Source: Desulfobacteraceae bacterium RAAP-1 | GTDB taxonomy: Bacteria > Desulfobacterota > Desulfobacteria > Desulfobacterales > Desulfatirhabdiaceae | Length of the DNA: 58,486 bases | Assembly (NCBI GenBank): GCA_001443525.1 | Contig: LKPX01000014.1 | Span: 1 to 58,486, forward strand | Direction: 5' to 3' | Shown here: positions 1 to 8,368 of the stretch, piece after piece | How positions within the stretch are numbered: the first letter of the stretch is position 1 | Layout of the letters: every line of letters begins with the position of its first letter | The notes under the pieces: model-generated | Seen by the model: the letters and a program-made list of their open reading frames with translations, nothing else | Databases searched by the model: none | Told to the model about the DNA's origin: nothing | Made by a program: the position numbers and the translations under genes

Positions 1-111
1 AAGTTCGCAGGCAAGGCGCGCAAAGCCTGAGGAGTGAGGCGTACTTTTGGGTACGCCGCAACGACGAAGGATGCAGCGCAACGCAGCATCCGGACTTTTT
101 ACGAAGCCGTC
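1..111 (-). repeat. R1 MITE-like repeat, copy a (cut by window edge)
   Basis: This is a copy of the dispersed R1 element in reverse orientation, missing its left end at the window edge. It ends with the terminal inverted repeat ACTTTTTACGAAGCCGTC, found at the edges of other copies (2163, 5402, 30980, 46559, 56774). The core holds a small GCGTAC...GTACGC hairpin. The reading frame of the next gene stays open through the repeat, so an automatic start call could wrongly include it. Confidence 0.85.
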
Positions 112-132
112 AAGAGTGAAAGGAGCGGTGGT

Positions 133-711
133 ATGAAAATTGTGTGTGTATTGGGCAGCCCAAGACCCAGAGGAAACAGCACCACCATTGCCAGGCTTTT
201 CTGTGAAACCGCAGAAAAAAATGGCGCGGAAGTGCGGACATTTGCATTGAACAAACTCGAATACCGGGGGTGTCAGGCCTGTATGACCTGCAAAACCAAG
301 CTCGATAAATGCGCCTTGAAGGATGATATGTCTGATGTGCTGGAGGCAGTCCGGGAGGCCGATGTCCTGGTTCTGGCAACGCCGGTTTATTACGGCGAAG
401 TGTCCAGCCAGATGAAGGGCTTTATCGATCGCACTTATTCGTATCTGCGTTCTGATTTTGTCGGCAATCCGAATCCCAGCCGGCTGAAACCCGGAAAACG
501 GCTGGTGTTCATCCAGACTCAGGGAAATTCTGATGAAAAAAGTTTCGCTGATATTTTCCCCCGATATGATTATTTTTTCAAGCGTCATGGATTTACCGAC
601 AATATTCTGATTCGCGGATGCGGGCTGATGGAGGCCGGTGATGTGGACCGCCGGATCGAAATCCTGGGCGCGGCTGAAAATGCGGCGGATATCCTGACAA
701 TGACCGCCTGA
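133..711 (+). CDS. Iron-sulfur flavoprotein (flavodoxin-fold, NADPH-dependent FMN reductase family)
   Basis: The 192-residue product starts with a beta strand and an FMN phosphate loop (GSPRPRGNST, residues 8-17). It then has four close cysteines, C47, C50, C53 and C60, spaced CX2CX2CX6C. This is the compact cysteine motif of the Isf family, which carries FMN and a 4Fe-4S cluster and moves electrons in anaerobes. A second FMN-binding stretch (ATPVYYGEVS) follows near residue 85. I chose the ATG at 133 because AGGAGCGG lies just upstream; the open frame further 5' is inside repeat R1. The electron donor and acceptor cannot be told. It is followed by ABC transporter genes after 20 bp, but a shared role is only a guess. 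Confidence 0.88.
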   Translation: MKIVCVLGSPRPRGNSTTIARLFCETAEKNGAEVRTFALNKLEYRGCQACMTCKTKLDKCALKDDMSDVLEAVREADVLVLATPVYYGEVSSQMKGFIDRTYSYLRSDFVGNPNPSRLKPGKRLVFIQTQGNSDEKSFADIFPRYDYFFKRHGFTDNILIRGCGLMEAGDVDRRIEILGAAENAADILTMTA

Positions 712-731
712 CCCAGTGGTGCTGCCAAATC

Positions 732-1424
732 ATGCAGATCGAATGCCAGAACATTTCCTTCCAGTATCCTCACACGGATATTCACGTATTTGACCAGTTG
801 AACTGCCGGATCGACGGCGCCGGTTTTCACGCGCTGTTTGGTCCGTCCGGTCTGGGAAAGACAACCCTTGCCCGGATGATAGCGCGTGAAATCAATGGAT
901 ATTCCGGACAGATTCTTTCAGACGGTACGGAGAAAATTCTTTATACGCACAATATGGAGCGTTTTCCGGGCTGGGCCGGCATCGGAGATATCATTTCGTC
1001 CACCACGCAGGCATCAGACCTGAAGTTTCTGGATACACTGGTTGATACGTTTGGCGTACGGTCCTGTATGAATGCCAGATTCAGTCAGTTATCCCTGGGG
1101 CAGAAGAACCGCGCCAATCTGATCCGCTATCTGCTTCAGGATTTTGATATGCTGGTCATGGATGAAAGTCTGGCCAATGTGGATGAAACCACGCGGGGAC
1201 GTATTATCATCACCCTGAAAACGCTGTTTCCGGGAAAAATATTTCTGTATATTTCCCATAACATGCTGGAAGTCGCCAAGTTCTGCAGGCAGGTCATCGT
1301 TCTCAGAAGCGCAGACAAATCTCCTCAGGCGCAGAGCATTTTCGGGCAGGATCTGATGGATGCAGAAAACTTTTCAATGCCGCATGTGGAGCGGACCATG
1401 CTGGAGATGGTACATGTTTCATAA
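732..1424 (+). CDS. ABC transporter ATP-binding protein, nitrate/sulfonate/NMT1-type, divergent
   Basis: This 230-residue ATPase would power the permease encoded just downstream. Walker A is GPSGLGKT (37-44), the signature is LSLGQ (120-124), Walker B is LVMDES (141-146) and the switch histidine is H176. It is shorter than the usual 250-270 residues for SsuB/TauB relatives and is divergent. The signature is LSLGQ instead of LSGGQ, the residue after the catalytic Glu is Ser instead of Pro, and I see no clear Q-loop glutamine between Walker A and the signature. The next gene starts inside its last codons, so the two are probably translationally coupled. The substrate is unknown. Confidence 0.88.
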   Translation: MQIECQNISFQYPHTDIHVFDQLNCRIDGAGFHALFGPSGLGKTTLARMIAREINGYSGQILSDGTEKILYTHNMERFPGWAGIGDIISSTTQASDLKFLDTLVDTFGVRSCMNARFSQLSLGQKNRANLIRYLLQDFDMLVMDESLANVDETTRGRIIITLKTLFPGKIFLYISHNMLEVAKFCRQVIVLRSADKSPQAQSIFGQDLMDAENFSMPHVERTMLEMVHVS

Positions 1425-2160
1425 ACGGCTTCAGCAGTTTGTGCTGGTATATGCGGCAGGGGTTTTGTCGCTGATTCTGATGAAATACCTGCTGCATCTG
1501 TCGGATTATGTCATCCCCGGCCCGCTGGAAATCTGGCATACCGTCCTGTCCGTGTTTGTCCGGTATCTCTGGAATGTGGCGGATACTCTGTGGATCGCCG
1601 TACTCGGTCACCTGATCTCGATTTTTCTGGCGTTCGCCATCGGTGTCGCCGGAAGACGGGCATCCTGGATCGGGTCTTTAATCCGGGCTGCTGCATATAA
1701 TATTCAGGCGTATCCGATGGTGGCAGTAGCACCGATTATTTTTATTCTTCTGGGAGACGGATTGCTTGCCAGGCTGCTGATCGCGGTCATGATCTGTTAT
1801 TTTCCTCTGCTGCTGTCGGTCATCAGCATATTGTCGGAACCGGTGGACAGCGTGGAGCATTTTTATGAAGCGACCGGAAGAATGAACTGGCGGCTTCAGG
1901 TGCGGATACGGGCCTATGAAAATATTCACAAGCTGACAACCGTGATTGTAGGCAGCGCCACCATGGCGATGGTCGGCACCATTGTGGCGGAATTTGTCGC
2001 TGCGGACGCCGGTATTGGCTACAGCATCCGGATTGCACTGTATCAGAGTGATCTGTCGAAGATACTGGCTGCACTGTTTCTGATCGGCATCAGTACATCA
2101 CTGTATCTGACCGCGCTGGAGTGGGCGGGAGATGTGGTTGAGCGCAAATTCCAGGTATAA
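1414..2160 (+). CDS. ABC transporter permease (BPD_transp_1 family)
   Basis: This is a 248-residue inner-membrane permease with about six hydrophobic segments. Near residues 150-205 is the cytoplasmic EAA-type loop followed by GTIVAEFVAADAGIGYSI, the usual C-terminal signature of SsuC/TauC/NrtB-like permeases. The ATG at 1414 was chosen because GGAGATGG lies immediately upstream and the resulting 11 bp overlap with the ATPase gene suits an operon. A longer in-frame start at 1360 would overlap the ATPase much further and is less likely. Confidence 0.9.
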   Translation: MFHKRLQQFVLVYAAGVLSLILMKYLLHLSDYVIPGPLEIWHTVLSVFVRYLWNVADTLWIAVLGHLISIFLAFAIGVAGRRASWIGSLIRAAAYNIQAYPMVAVAPIIFILLGDGLLARLLIAVMICYFPLLLSVISILSEPVDSVEHFYEATGRMNWRLQVRIRAYENIHKLTTVIVGSATMAMVGTIVAEFVAADAGIGYSIRIALYQSDLSKILAALFLIGISTSLYLTALEWAGDVVERKFQV

Positions 2161-2162
2161 TG

Positions 2163-2284
2163 GGAGCTTTGTAAAAAGTTCGCATGCTGTGTTGCGCTGC
2201 ATCCTTCGTCGTTGCGGCGTACCCAAAACGCCTCACTCCTCAGAATTTGCACGCCTTGCCTGCGAACGTTTTACAAAGTCGTCC
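2163..2284 (+). repeat. R1 MITE-like repeat, copy b
   Basis: This is an R1 element of about 122 bp between the permease and substrate-binding-protein genes. The left edge GGAGCTTTGTAAAAAGT is an imperfect inverse of the right edge ACGTTTTACAAAGTCGTCC. The core CATCCTTCGTCGTTGCGGCG is shared with the other copies. It ends 31 bp before the start codon of the next gene and splits what would be a compact three-gene transporter operon. Confidence 0.85.
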
Positions 2285-2315
2285 CAAAATCGTATTTTTT
2301 GAGAGGCCATTCGAT

Positions 2316-3305
2316 ATGAACCGTATCGGAAAAATCATCGGGATTCTGGGAATTGCCGGATATGTGCTGTTGTCTGTCCGCGGTTATTGCGACGATGCGG
2401 TGACATATCGCCTGAAATGGCTGTTTAACGCCAGTGTCGCCGGAGATCTGTATGCGGATGCACAAGGCGTTTTCACCGCGCATAAACTGGATGTGACCGT
2501 CAAGGAAGGCGGTCCGGAGCGTGACGCTATCAAGGAACTGGAACTGGGGTATGCCCAGTTCGGCGTGGCATCCGCCGATCAGGTCATCAGGGCTGTTTCT
2601 ATGGGATCGCCGATCGTGGTGATTGCGCAGCTCTTTCAGAAAAACCCGCTGCACTGGGTGTATCGTTCCGGCAAAATAGCCATCAACAGCCCCCTGGATT
2701 TTAAAGGAAAAACCATTGGCGTTACGTATGGCGGCAACGATGAAACCATCATGCGCGCGCTGATGGCCAGGTTCGGTCTTGCCAAGGGCAGCGTGAACCT
2801 GTACAGCGTTCGCTATGATTACACCCCTTTTTATGAGGGGAAGGTGGATTTATGGCCGGTATATATCAACGCTCAGGGCGTAATTATCCGGGAAAAGCTG
2901 GAAAAATCCGGCGAAAAAGTGGCGTTTTTCAGTCCGGATGCTTTCGGCGTCCGGTTTGTCGCCAATTCCGTCATTACATCCCGGAAACTTCTGGATGAAA
3001 AGCCGGAACTGGTGAACCGCTTCCGGCAGGCGCTTATCGAAGGCTGGCAGGAAGCAATGGCGCCCGGAAATGCGGAAAAAACCATTGCCGTATTACGACA
3101 GTTCGACAAGGATACGCCGCTGACGACGGTTCGTGAGCAACTGGCCGAAACGCGCCCGCTGATTCAGCCGGGTTCCGAAAAAGATATCGGACAGATCGAT
3201 GTTGCGGCCTGGGAGCAGACTGAACATATCATGCTGGACCAAAAACTGATTCCAGGCCCTGTCCATATCGCGCAGATACTGAAAGGTAATTTGAAAACCG
3301 ATTGA
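2316..3305 (+). CDS. ABC transporter substrate-binding protein, NMT1/THI5-like
   Basis: This 329-residue periplasmic binding protein starts with a signal-peptide-like stretch (KIIGILGIAGYVLLS, from about residue 6). The opening of the mature part, LKWLFNASVAGDLYADAQGVF, is typical of NMT1/THI5-like proteins, several of which bind pyrimidine thiamine precursors, while others bind sulfonates or nitrate. FKGKTIGV near residue 130 is another family hallmark. It belongs with the ATPase and permease upstream, although repeat R1 lies between them. I saw no thiamine riboswitch and no thi gene nearby, so the substrate stays open. The ATG at 2316 was chosen because it starts the signal peptide; the frame upstream runs through R1. 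Confidence 0.85.
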   Translation: MNRIGKIIGILGIAGYVLLSVRGYCDDAVTYRLKWLFNASVAGDLYADAQGVFTAHKLDVTVKEGGPERDAIKELELGYAQFGVASADQVIRAVSMGSPIVVIAQLFQKNPLHWVYRSGKIAINSPLDFKGKTIGVTYGGNDETIMRALMARFGLAKGSVNLYSVRYDYTPFYEGKVDLWPVYINAQGVIIREKLEKSGEKVAFFSPDAFGVRFVANSVITSRKLLDEKPELVNRFRQALIEGWQEAMAPGNAEKTIAVLRQFDKDTPLTTVREQLAETRPLIQPGSEKDIGQIDVAAWEQTEHIMLDQKLIPGPVHIAQILKGNLKTD

Positions 3306-3372
3306 CAGTATTCAACAAAATAGATTATTAAGGAAATCGGATGGCTTCATAAGGAGTCCATTTTCTGCAATG

Positions 3373-3400
3373 CGGAGGCGGGTGAACGGCCTCCGTTTTT
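3373..3400 (+). terminator. Rho-independent terminator after the transporter genes
   Basis: The 7 bp GC-rich stem CGGAGGC/GCCTCCG (3373-3379 and 3389-3395) has a 9-nt loop and is followed at once by TTTTT. It lies 68 bp after the binding-protein stop codon and before the next gene at 3433. Confidence 0.85.
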
Positions 3401-3432
3401 GATTTTAACTTTTACAAGGAGAACGGGTTGTT

Positions 3433-3759
3433 ATGGGAGGCAAAAAAAAGGAAGAGAAGGAAAAACCTCTGGATAAAATGACGGTTAAGGAACTGAGAGA
3501 TGTCGCCAAGGAAGCTACCGACCTGACGGGTGTATCCGGCATGAACAAGCCGGAGCTGATCAGCGCCATCAAGAAATCCAAGGGCATTGTCGAGGATGCG
3601 CCCGGTAAAAACAATACATCGGTTCGTGAAATTAAGCAAAAAATCCGGGAGCTTAAAGTGGTTAAGGCTTCAGCGGCCAATGAGAACAACCTTCGTATGG
3701 CCAAAATTTACAAAAAACGTATCGTTCGTCTGAAAAAACAAACACGAAAAGCCGCTTAA
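3433..3759 (+). CDS. Small Rho N-terminal-domain-like protein
   Basis: This is a 108-residue, very basic and Lys-rich protein. Residues 15-52 (KMTVKELRDVAKEATDLTGV onward to SKGI) match the helical Rho_N/SAP-like fold that begins transcription terminator Rho and also occurs in small stand-alone proteins. The second half is a charged amphipathic helix region (about 63-108) that ends in a basic tail, which would suit nucleic acid binding. There is no ATPase domain, so it is not Rho. The gene stands alone after a terminator, with AAGGAG about 11 bp upstream of ATG. Its cellular role is unknown. Confidence 0.75.
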   Translation: MGGKKKEEKEKPLDKMTVKELRDVAKEATDLTGVSGMNKPELISAIKKSKGIVEDAPGKNNTSVREIKQKIRELKVVKASAANENNLRMAKIYKKRIVRLKKQTRKAA

Positions 3760-3899
3760 GGCGGATTGTTTCATTGTCGCGCCATGAAAGAAGACGGGCT
3801 CATTCACTCCTTTTTCGCTTCCCTTTCAGAAGTTTTTCGCCGTTTTCTCCGGCAGGAGATGTCTGCAAGGATTAATGAAGGATATCTGCGGATTGCACC

Positions 3900-4484
3900 A
3901 TGATTGATCCCAATTCCATAGCATTTGATTTCGATGGGGTTCTGGCGGATACCATGACGCTTTTTCTGGATATCGCTCGATATGACTACCACGTTTCGAA
4001 TCTGCGGTATGATGATATTACCTGTTATATGCTGAAGGACTGTCTTCACCTGGATGAAGATATCATTGAGGCCATTATTCAGCGGATTCAGGACGGTCAT
4101 TACACCATGCCCCTGATGCCGATGACGGGCGCGGCGGATGTGCTGGGCCGGCTTGAAAAAGCCTTCGGGCCATTGCTCCTGGTGACGGCTCGGCCTTATA
4201 CGGGCCCTGTTCTAGACTGGATACAGAGTGCGCTGTCGCTGAATACCGACACGGTCCGGCTTGTCACCACAGGTTCTTTTGAAGCCAAAGCGGATGTCTT
4301 GCGGGAACATCGCATTGCATATTTTATTGATGACCGCCTGGAGACCTGCTTCCAGTTGAAAGAAGCCGGCGTGGAGCCGGTGCTTTTCAGACAGCCCTGG
4401 AACCGTCAGGCGCATCCGTTTCAGGAAGTCGGTTCGTGGAAAGAGATTGACTCGTTGATAGACTGGGAGAGAAATGCCCCCTGA
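3900..4484 (+). CDS. HAD-superfamily hydrolase, possibly a 5'-nucleotidase-like phosphatase
   Basis: This 194-residue protein has the HAD motifs in order: FDFDGVLADT near residue 9 (nucleophile Asp and acid/base Asp), LVTARP near 98, and YFIDDR near 140 with the paired acidic residues. The layout resembles NT5C-like deoxyribonucleotidases and other small HAD phosphatases, but the substrate cannot be read from sequence. Its stop codon overlaps the start of xerC by 11 bp, so the two are probably co-translated. No functional link with site-specific recombination is evident. Confidence 0.82.
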   Translation: MIDPNSIAFDFDGVLADTMTLFLDIARYDYHVSNLRYDDITCYMLKDCLHLDEDIIEAIIQRIQDGHYTMPLMPMTGAADVLGRLEKAFGPLLLVTARPYTGPVLDWIQSALSLNTDTVRLVTTGSFEAKADVLREHRIAYFIDDRLETCFQLKEAGVEPVLFRQPWNRQAHPFQEVGSWKEIDSLIDWERNAP

Positions 4485-5397
4485 TGTGGATTCAGCAAGG
4501 CCGCTGATTCGGCTTTTTCTTGAGTCGTTGTCTTCGGAAAAGGGGTATTCGGACAATACCTGCCGTTCATATGCGCATGACCTCGGAGAGTTTGTCTCGG
4601 TCAGTGCCGCATCTCTGGAACAGCCGCCGGAAGCGGTGCGGATCGCAGATCTGGATGCGCTGGCGATCCGCCGGTATCTGGGCTGGCTGCACCGGAAGAA
4701 TCAGAAATCCTCTATCGGCAGAAAGCTTTCCGCCCTGCGCTCATTTTTCAAGTTCCTGGTGCGGCGGGGCATTCTTGAAGGGAACCCGGCGGAATTGATA
4801 TCCACCCCCCGGACAGAGACCCCGATTCCGGTGTTTCTGACGGTGGATGAAATGTTCCGGCTGCTGGATTCCATTTCCGGAGATTCCCTGGCGGAGTTGA
4901 GAGATCGGGCGCTTCTGGAGCTGCTCTATTCCTCCGGTATCCGGGTTTCGGAGCTGACGGCCTTAAATGTTTTCGATGTGGATTTTCAGCAGTCCATGAT
5001 ACGGGTTTGCGGCAAGGGCAACCGGGAACGTCTGACGCCGGTCGGCCGGAAGTCGCTGACGGCATTAAACGCATATCGGCAATGCCTGGAAAAGCAGGAT
5101 GGCGTGGTATTGCAGGAAAACGGGCCGCTTTTTCTCAATCTTCGAGGCGGACGGCTGACATCCCGATCCGTGGCCCGCATTCTGGATAAATGGGCCGTGC
5201 GCTGTGGTCTGCCCATACCGGCATTTCCTCACGCCATGCGCCACAGCTTTGCAACGCATATGCTGGATGCCGGCGCGGATTTAAGGGCTGTGCAGGAACT
5301 TCTGGGGCATCAGCGGCTGTCCACGACCCAGCGATACACCCATGTCAGCATGGACAAACTGATGGAAACCTACGACCGGGCGCATCCCCGGAAATAA
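4474..5397 (+). CDS. xerC: Tyrosine recombinase XerC
   Basis: This 307-residue tyrosine recombinase acts with XerD to resolve chromosome dimers at dif sites. The N-terminal SAM-like core-binding domain covers about 8-100. The catalytic set is complete: R157 (GIRVSE), K181 (CGKGNRER), H253 and R256 (HAMRHSFATHML), H279 (LGHQ) and nucleophile Y288 (RYTHV). The length is normal. It lies just before hslV-hslU, a gene order known from other bacteria (for example Bacillus codV-clpQ-clpY), which supports housekeeping XerC over a phage integrase. Repeat R1 separates it from hslV. Confidence 0.93.
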   Translation: MPPDVDSARPLIRLFLESLSSEKGYSDNTCRSYAHDLGEFVSVSAASLEQPPEAVRIADLDALAIRRYLGWLHRKNQKSSIGRKLSALRSFFKFLVRRGILEGNPAELISTPRTETPIPVFLTVDEMFRLLDSISGDSLAELRDRALLELLYSSGIRVSELTALNVFDVDFQQSMIRVCGKGNRERLTPVGRKSLTALNAYRQCLEKQDGVVLQENGPLFLNLRGGRLTSRSVARILDKWAVRCGLPIPAFPHAMRHSFATHMLDAGADLRAVQELLGHQRLSTTQRYTHVSMDKLMETYDRAHPRK

Positions 5398-5401
5398 ACA
5401 T

Positions 5402-5527
5402 GACGGCTTTGTAAAAAGCCCGCATGCTGTGTTGCGCTACATCCTTCGTCGTTGCGGCGTACCCAAAAGTACGCCTCACTCCTTGCGGATTTGCGCGCCT
5501 TGCCTGCGAACTTTTTATAAAGCCGTC
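5402..5527 (+). repeat. R1 MITE-like repeat, copy c, between xerC and hslV
   Basis: This 126 bp copy has the left edge GACGGCTTTGTAAAAAG and right edge CTTTTTATAAAGCCGTC, near-perfect inverted repeats. The internal GGCGTACCCAAAAGTACGCC forms a small hairpin. It ends 18 bp before the hslV start codon. Confidence 0.92.
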
Positions 5528-5545
5528 CTAAAACGGAGCGAGTCG

Positions 5546-6100
5546 ATGGTGTTTCACGGAACAACCATACTGGCGGTTCGATATCAGGGAAAGGTTGTTG
5601 TGGCAGGCGATGGTCAGGTGACGTTAAATACCACTATCGTCAAGCACCGCGCCAAAAAAGTGCGGCGAATTTACAATGAAAAGATTATCGTAGGGTTTGC
5701 CGGTGCTACAGCGGATGCCCTACATCTTTCCGAACGGCTCGAGGGAAAGCTCGACCGCTTCAACGGCAATCTGACCCGCGCCGCGGTGGAGCTGGCCAGA
5801 GACTGGCGCACCGACAAGTTTCTGCGCAAACTCGAAGCCATGATGATCGCGGTGGACAGCACCCGGACTTATCTGCTGTCCGGAAACGGCGATATTATCG
5901 AACCGGATGATGAAGTCATCGGCATTGGTTCCGGAGGTTCGATGGCTCAGGCCGCGGCAACGGCGCTGATCCGTCATTCGCAACTGGATGCCACTGAAAT
6001 TGTTAAAAAATCTATGGAAATCGCAGCATCCCTCTGCATTTATACCAATACGGACATCACCATAGAAGAGCTGCCTGCATTGACAAAGGATAATTTGTGA
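5546..6100 (+). CDS. hslV: ATP-dependent protease subunit HslV
   Basis: This 184-residue peptidase subunit forms the proteolytic core of HslUV. The catalytic N-terminal threonine would be T6 (MVFHG-TTILAV) after removal of a short propeptide, as in other HslV proteins whose propeptide is longer than one residue. The conserved VVVAGDGQVTLN follows near residue 17 and GFAGATADA near 50. The ATG at 5546 was chosen because it is just before the processing site; the open frame upstream lies within repeat R1. hslU starts 6 bp after its stop codon. Confidence 0.95.
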   Translation: MVFHGTTILAVRYQGKVVVAGDGQVTLNTTIVKHRAKKVRRIYNEKIIVGFAGATADALHLSERLEGKLDRFNGNLTRAAVELARDWRTDKFLRKLEAMMIAVDSTRTYLLSGNGDIIEPDDEVIGIGSGGSMAQAAATALIRHSQLDATEIVKKSMEIAASLCIYTNTDITIEELPALTKDNL

Positions 6101-6106
6101 TGTGTT

Positions 6107-7474
6107 ATGGATTCTCTCAAGCCATCTGAAATCGTCAAAGAACTGGATCGTTATATTATCGGGCAGCATCACGCCAAGCGTTCCGTGGCCATTGCGCTGC
6201 GGAACCGGTGGCGGCGCCGGCAGGTTCCGGAAGGTCTCCGCGAAGAGATCGCTCCCAAAAACATCATTTTGATCGGCCCTACCGGCGTGGGAAAAACCGA
6301 AATCGCCAGGAGGCTCTCCAGGCTGACGGATTCCCCGTTTTACAAGGTGGAAGCTTCCAAGTTCACTGAGGTCGGTTATGTGGGCCGCGATGTGGAATCC
6401 ATGGTGCGCGATTTGCTGGAACTGACCATCAACATGCTCAAAAACCGCGAGCAGGAAAGCATCAAGCCCAGGGCCAGATCCATTGCGGAAGAAAGAATGC
6501 TGGATCTGCTGCTGCCTCCCAAGCCCAGGCCGTCTCAGCCTGAATCCGGCAAGGAACTGCAACTGGAGGTGGTAACCTCCGGAACGGACGAATCCTTTTC
6601 GACACGGGAAAAGCTGCGGGGCATGCTGCGCGCCGGAAAGCTGGACACCCGGTATGTGGATCTGGATGTTGCAGACAAATCCATGCCTACGGTGGAAATT
6701 TTCTCCAATGTCGGCATGGAGGAAATGGGAATCAATTTCAAGGATATGCTCGGCGGGCTTCTTCCCAAAAATACCCGTCGCCGCAAAATCCGGGTTCCGG
6801 AAGCCATGGAGATTCTGGCGCAGGAAGAATCCCAGAACCTGATTGACATGGACAAAATTATTCACCAGGCCAGGGAAAAAGTGGAGCAGTCCGGTATTAT
6901 TTTTCTGGATGAGATTGATAAAATCGTCGGGAAAAATGGCGGCAACGGTCCGGATATCTCCAGAGAAGGCGTCCAGCGGGATCTCTTGCCGATTGTGGAA
7001 GGCTCGACGGTGAATACCAAGTATGGGCCGGTCAAAACGGATCATATCCTCTTTATTGCATCCGGCGCGTTTCATACCATCAAGCCTTCGGATCTGATCC
7101 CGGAGCTTCAGGGACGCTTTCCGATCCGCGTCGAGCTGGATTCTCTCAACCGGGAAGACTTTATTAAAATTCTGACGGAACCCCAGAATGCGTTGACGCT
7201 GCAGTATATCGAACTGCTTAAAACCGAAGGCGTCGATGTGGTGTTTGAATCCGATGCCGTTGACCGGATTGCGGCCATTGCGGAAGAAGTCAACACCCAT
7301 ACGGAAAATATCGGAGCCAGACGGCTCCATACGTTGATGGAATGCCTGCTGGATGACATCCTGTTCGATGCGCCGGATTTGCCTGAAAAACACATTGTCA
7401 TTAATGGCGATTATGTGGATTCGAAACTGAAAGCGATTAAAAACAACGAAGATTTGAGTCGCTATATTCTATAG
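6107..7474 (+). CDS. hslU: ATP-dependent protease ATPase subunit HslU
   Basis: This 455-residue AAA+ unfoldase feeds substrates into HslV. Walker A is GPTGVGKT (57-64) and Walker B is IIFLDEIDK (near 265). The intermediate I-domain lies between them, and sensor-type sequence [13 protein letters not shown] is near 405. The C-terminus ends in YIL, in keeping with the conserved hydrophobic tail that docks into HslV and activates it. Length and order match known hslVU operons. Confidence 0.97.
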   Translation: MDSLKPSEIVKELDRYIIGQHHAKRSVAIALRNRWRRRQVPEGLREEIAPKNIILIGPTGVGKTEIARRLSRLTDSPFYKVEASKFTEVGYVGRDVESMVRDLLELTINMLKNREQESIKPRARSIAEERMLDLLLPPKPRPSQPESGKELQLEVVTSGTDESFSTREKLRGMLRAGKLDTRYVDLDVADKSMPTVEIFSNVGMEEMGINFKDMLGGLLPKNTRRRKIRVPEAMEILAQEESQNLIDMDKIIHQAREKVEQSGIIFLDEIDKIVGKNGGNGPDISREGVQRDLLPIVEGSTVNTKYGPVKTDHILFIASGAFHTIKPSDLIPELQGRFPIRVELDSLNREDFIKILTEPQNALTLQYIELLKTEGVDVVFESDAVDRIAAIAEEVNTHTENIGARRLHTLMECLLDDILFDAPDLPEKHIVINGDYVDSKLKAIKNNEDLSRYIL

Positions 7475-7492
7475 ATGTTCAAGGAAATTATC

Positions 7493-8368
7493 ATGACGCC
7501 CAATGTTGCAGATATCCTGGTGGAATCACTGCCATATATCCGCCGGTTTGCCGGCATCACCCTGGTGGTCAAATACGGCGGCCACGCGATGGTGGATGAA
7601 CAGTTGAAGGCCGATTTTGCTCAGGATATCACCCTGCTGAAGTTTATCGGCCTGAACCCTGTCATTGTGCATGGCGGAGGGCCGCAGATCAATTCCGTTT
7701 TGGAGCAGATGGGCATTTGCCCGCAGTTTGTCCGCGGGATGCGGCTGACCGATGCGCCGACCATGGATGTGGTGGAAATGGTGCTGGGCGGAAAGATTAA
7801 TAAGGCCATCGTTGCCCAGATCAATCAGCATGGCGGCCGGGCCGTGGGGCTGAGCGGCAAGGACGGCGGGCTGATTGTCGCTGAAAAACTGCATATCGTC
7901 TATCAGCCGGATGAAAACAGTCCGCCGGAAATCATTGATCCGGGGCTGGTAGGACAGGTGACGCAGGTTCATCCGGAGATCATCAACACCTTGACACAGC
8001 ACGGATTTATTCCGGTCATTGCACCGGTAGGCGCCGGCCCGGGAGGCGAAACCTTTAATATCAACGCCGATCTGGTGGCCAGCCATGTCGCTATGGCGCT
8101 GACCGCCGGACGGCTCATCCTGCTGACCGATGTGGACGGCATTCAGGACGCTTCCGGCAGCCTGATATCATCGCTCAATACGGAACTTGCCCAGCGGATG
8201 ATTCATGGAGGCGTTATATCCGGCGGCATGATCCCCAAGGTGGAATACGCCCTGGAGGCGGTGAGCCGCGGTGTGCAAAAAGTGCATATTATCAACGGCA
8301 CCCGGCGGCACGCGCTGCTGCTGGAGCTGTTTACAGACAAAGGTATTGGAACCGAGGTGACATTATGA
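7493..8368 (+). CDS. argB: Acetylglutamate kinase
   Basis: This 291-residue enzyme phosphorylates N-acetylglutamate, the second step of arginine synthesis. KYGGHAM (near residue 27) and HGGGPQI (near 62) are the ATP and substrate glycine loops. The closing part TRRHALLLELFTDKGIGTEV is typical, and the extended N-terminal helix (IRRFAG) resembles arginine-inhibited forms. AAGGAA at 7481 sits 6 bp before ATG 7493, so I prefer this start to the ATG at 7475, which directly follows the hslU stop. Its stop overlaps the argD start (ATGA). Confidence 0.96.
   Translation: MTPNVADILVESLPYIRRFAGITLVVKYGGHAMVDEQLKADFAQDITLLKFIGLNPVIVHGGGPQINSVLEQMGICPQFVRGMRLTDAPTMDVVEMVLGGKINKAIVAQINQHGGRAVGLSGKDGGLIVAEKLHIVYQPDENSPPEIIDPGLVGQVTQVHPEIINTLTQHGFIPVIAPVGAGPGGETFNINADLVASHVAMALTAGRLILLTDVDGIQDASGSLISSLNTELAQRMIHGGVISGGMIPKVEYALEAVSRGVQKVHIINGTRRHALLLELFTDKGIGTEVTL

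Noticed and set aside
34-132. N-terminal extension of the flavoprotein (MRRTFGYAATTKDAA...)
   Set aside because: This part translates the R1 repeat, and similar extensions appear wherever R1 precedes a gene. The ribosome site and family start point to ATG 133.
660-735. Thiamine (TPP) riboswitch before the NMT1-type transporter
   Set aside because: No CTGAGA/ACC-type conserved motifs were found before the flavoprotein, ATPase or binding-protein genes.
4474-5397. Phage or integron integrase
   Set aside because: The recombinase is of normal XerC length, lies before hslVU and has no attachment repeats or cargo genes.
5720-7393. A long minus-strand open frame opposite hslV and hslU
   Set aside because: It mirrors two clearly conserved plus-strand genes and its translation is His/Gly/Phe/Arg-rich without any domain. 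It is a codon-bias shadow.
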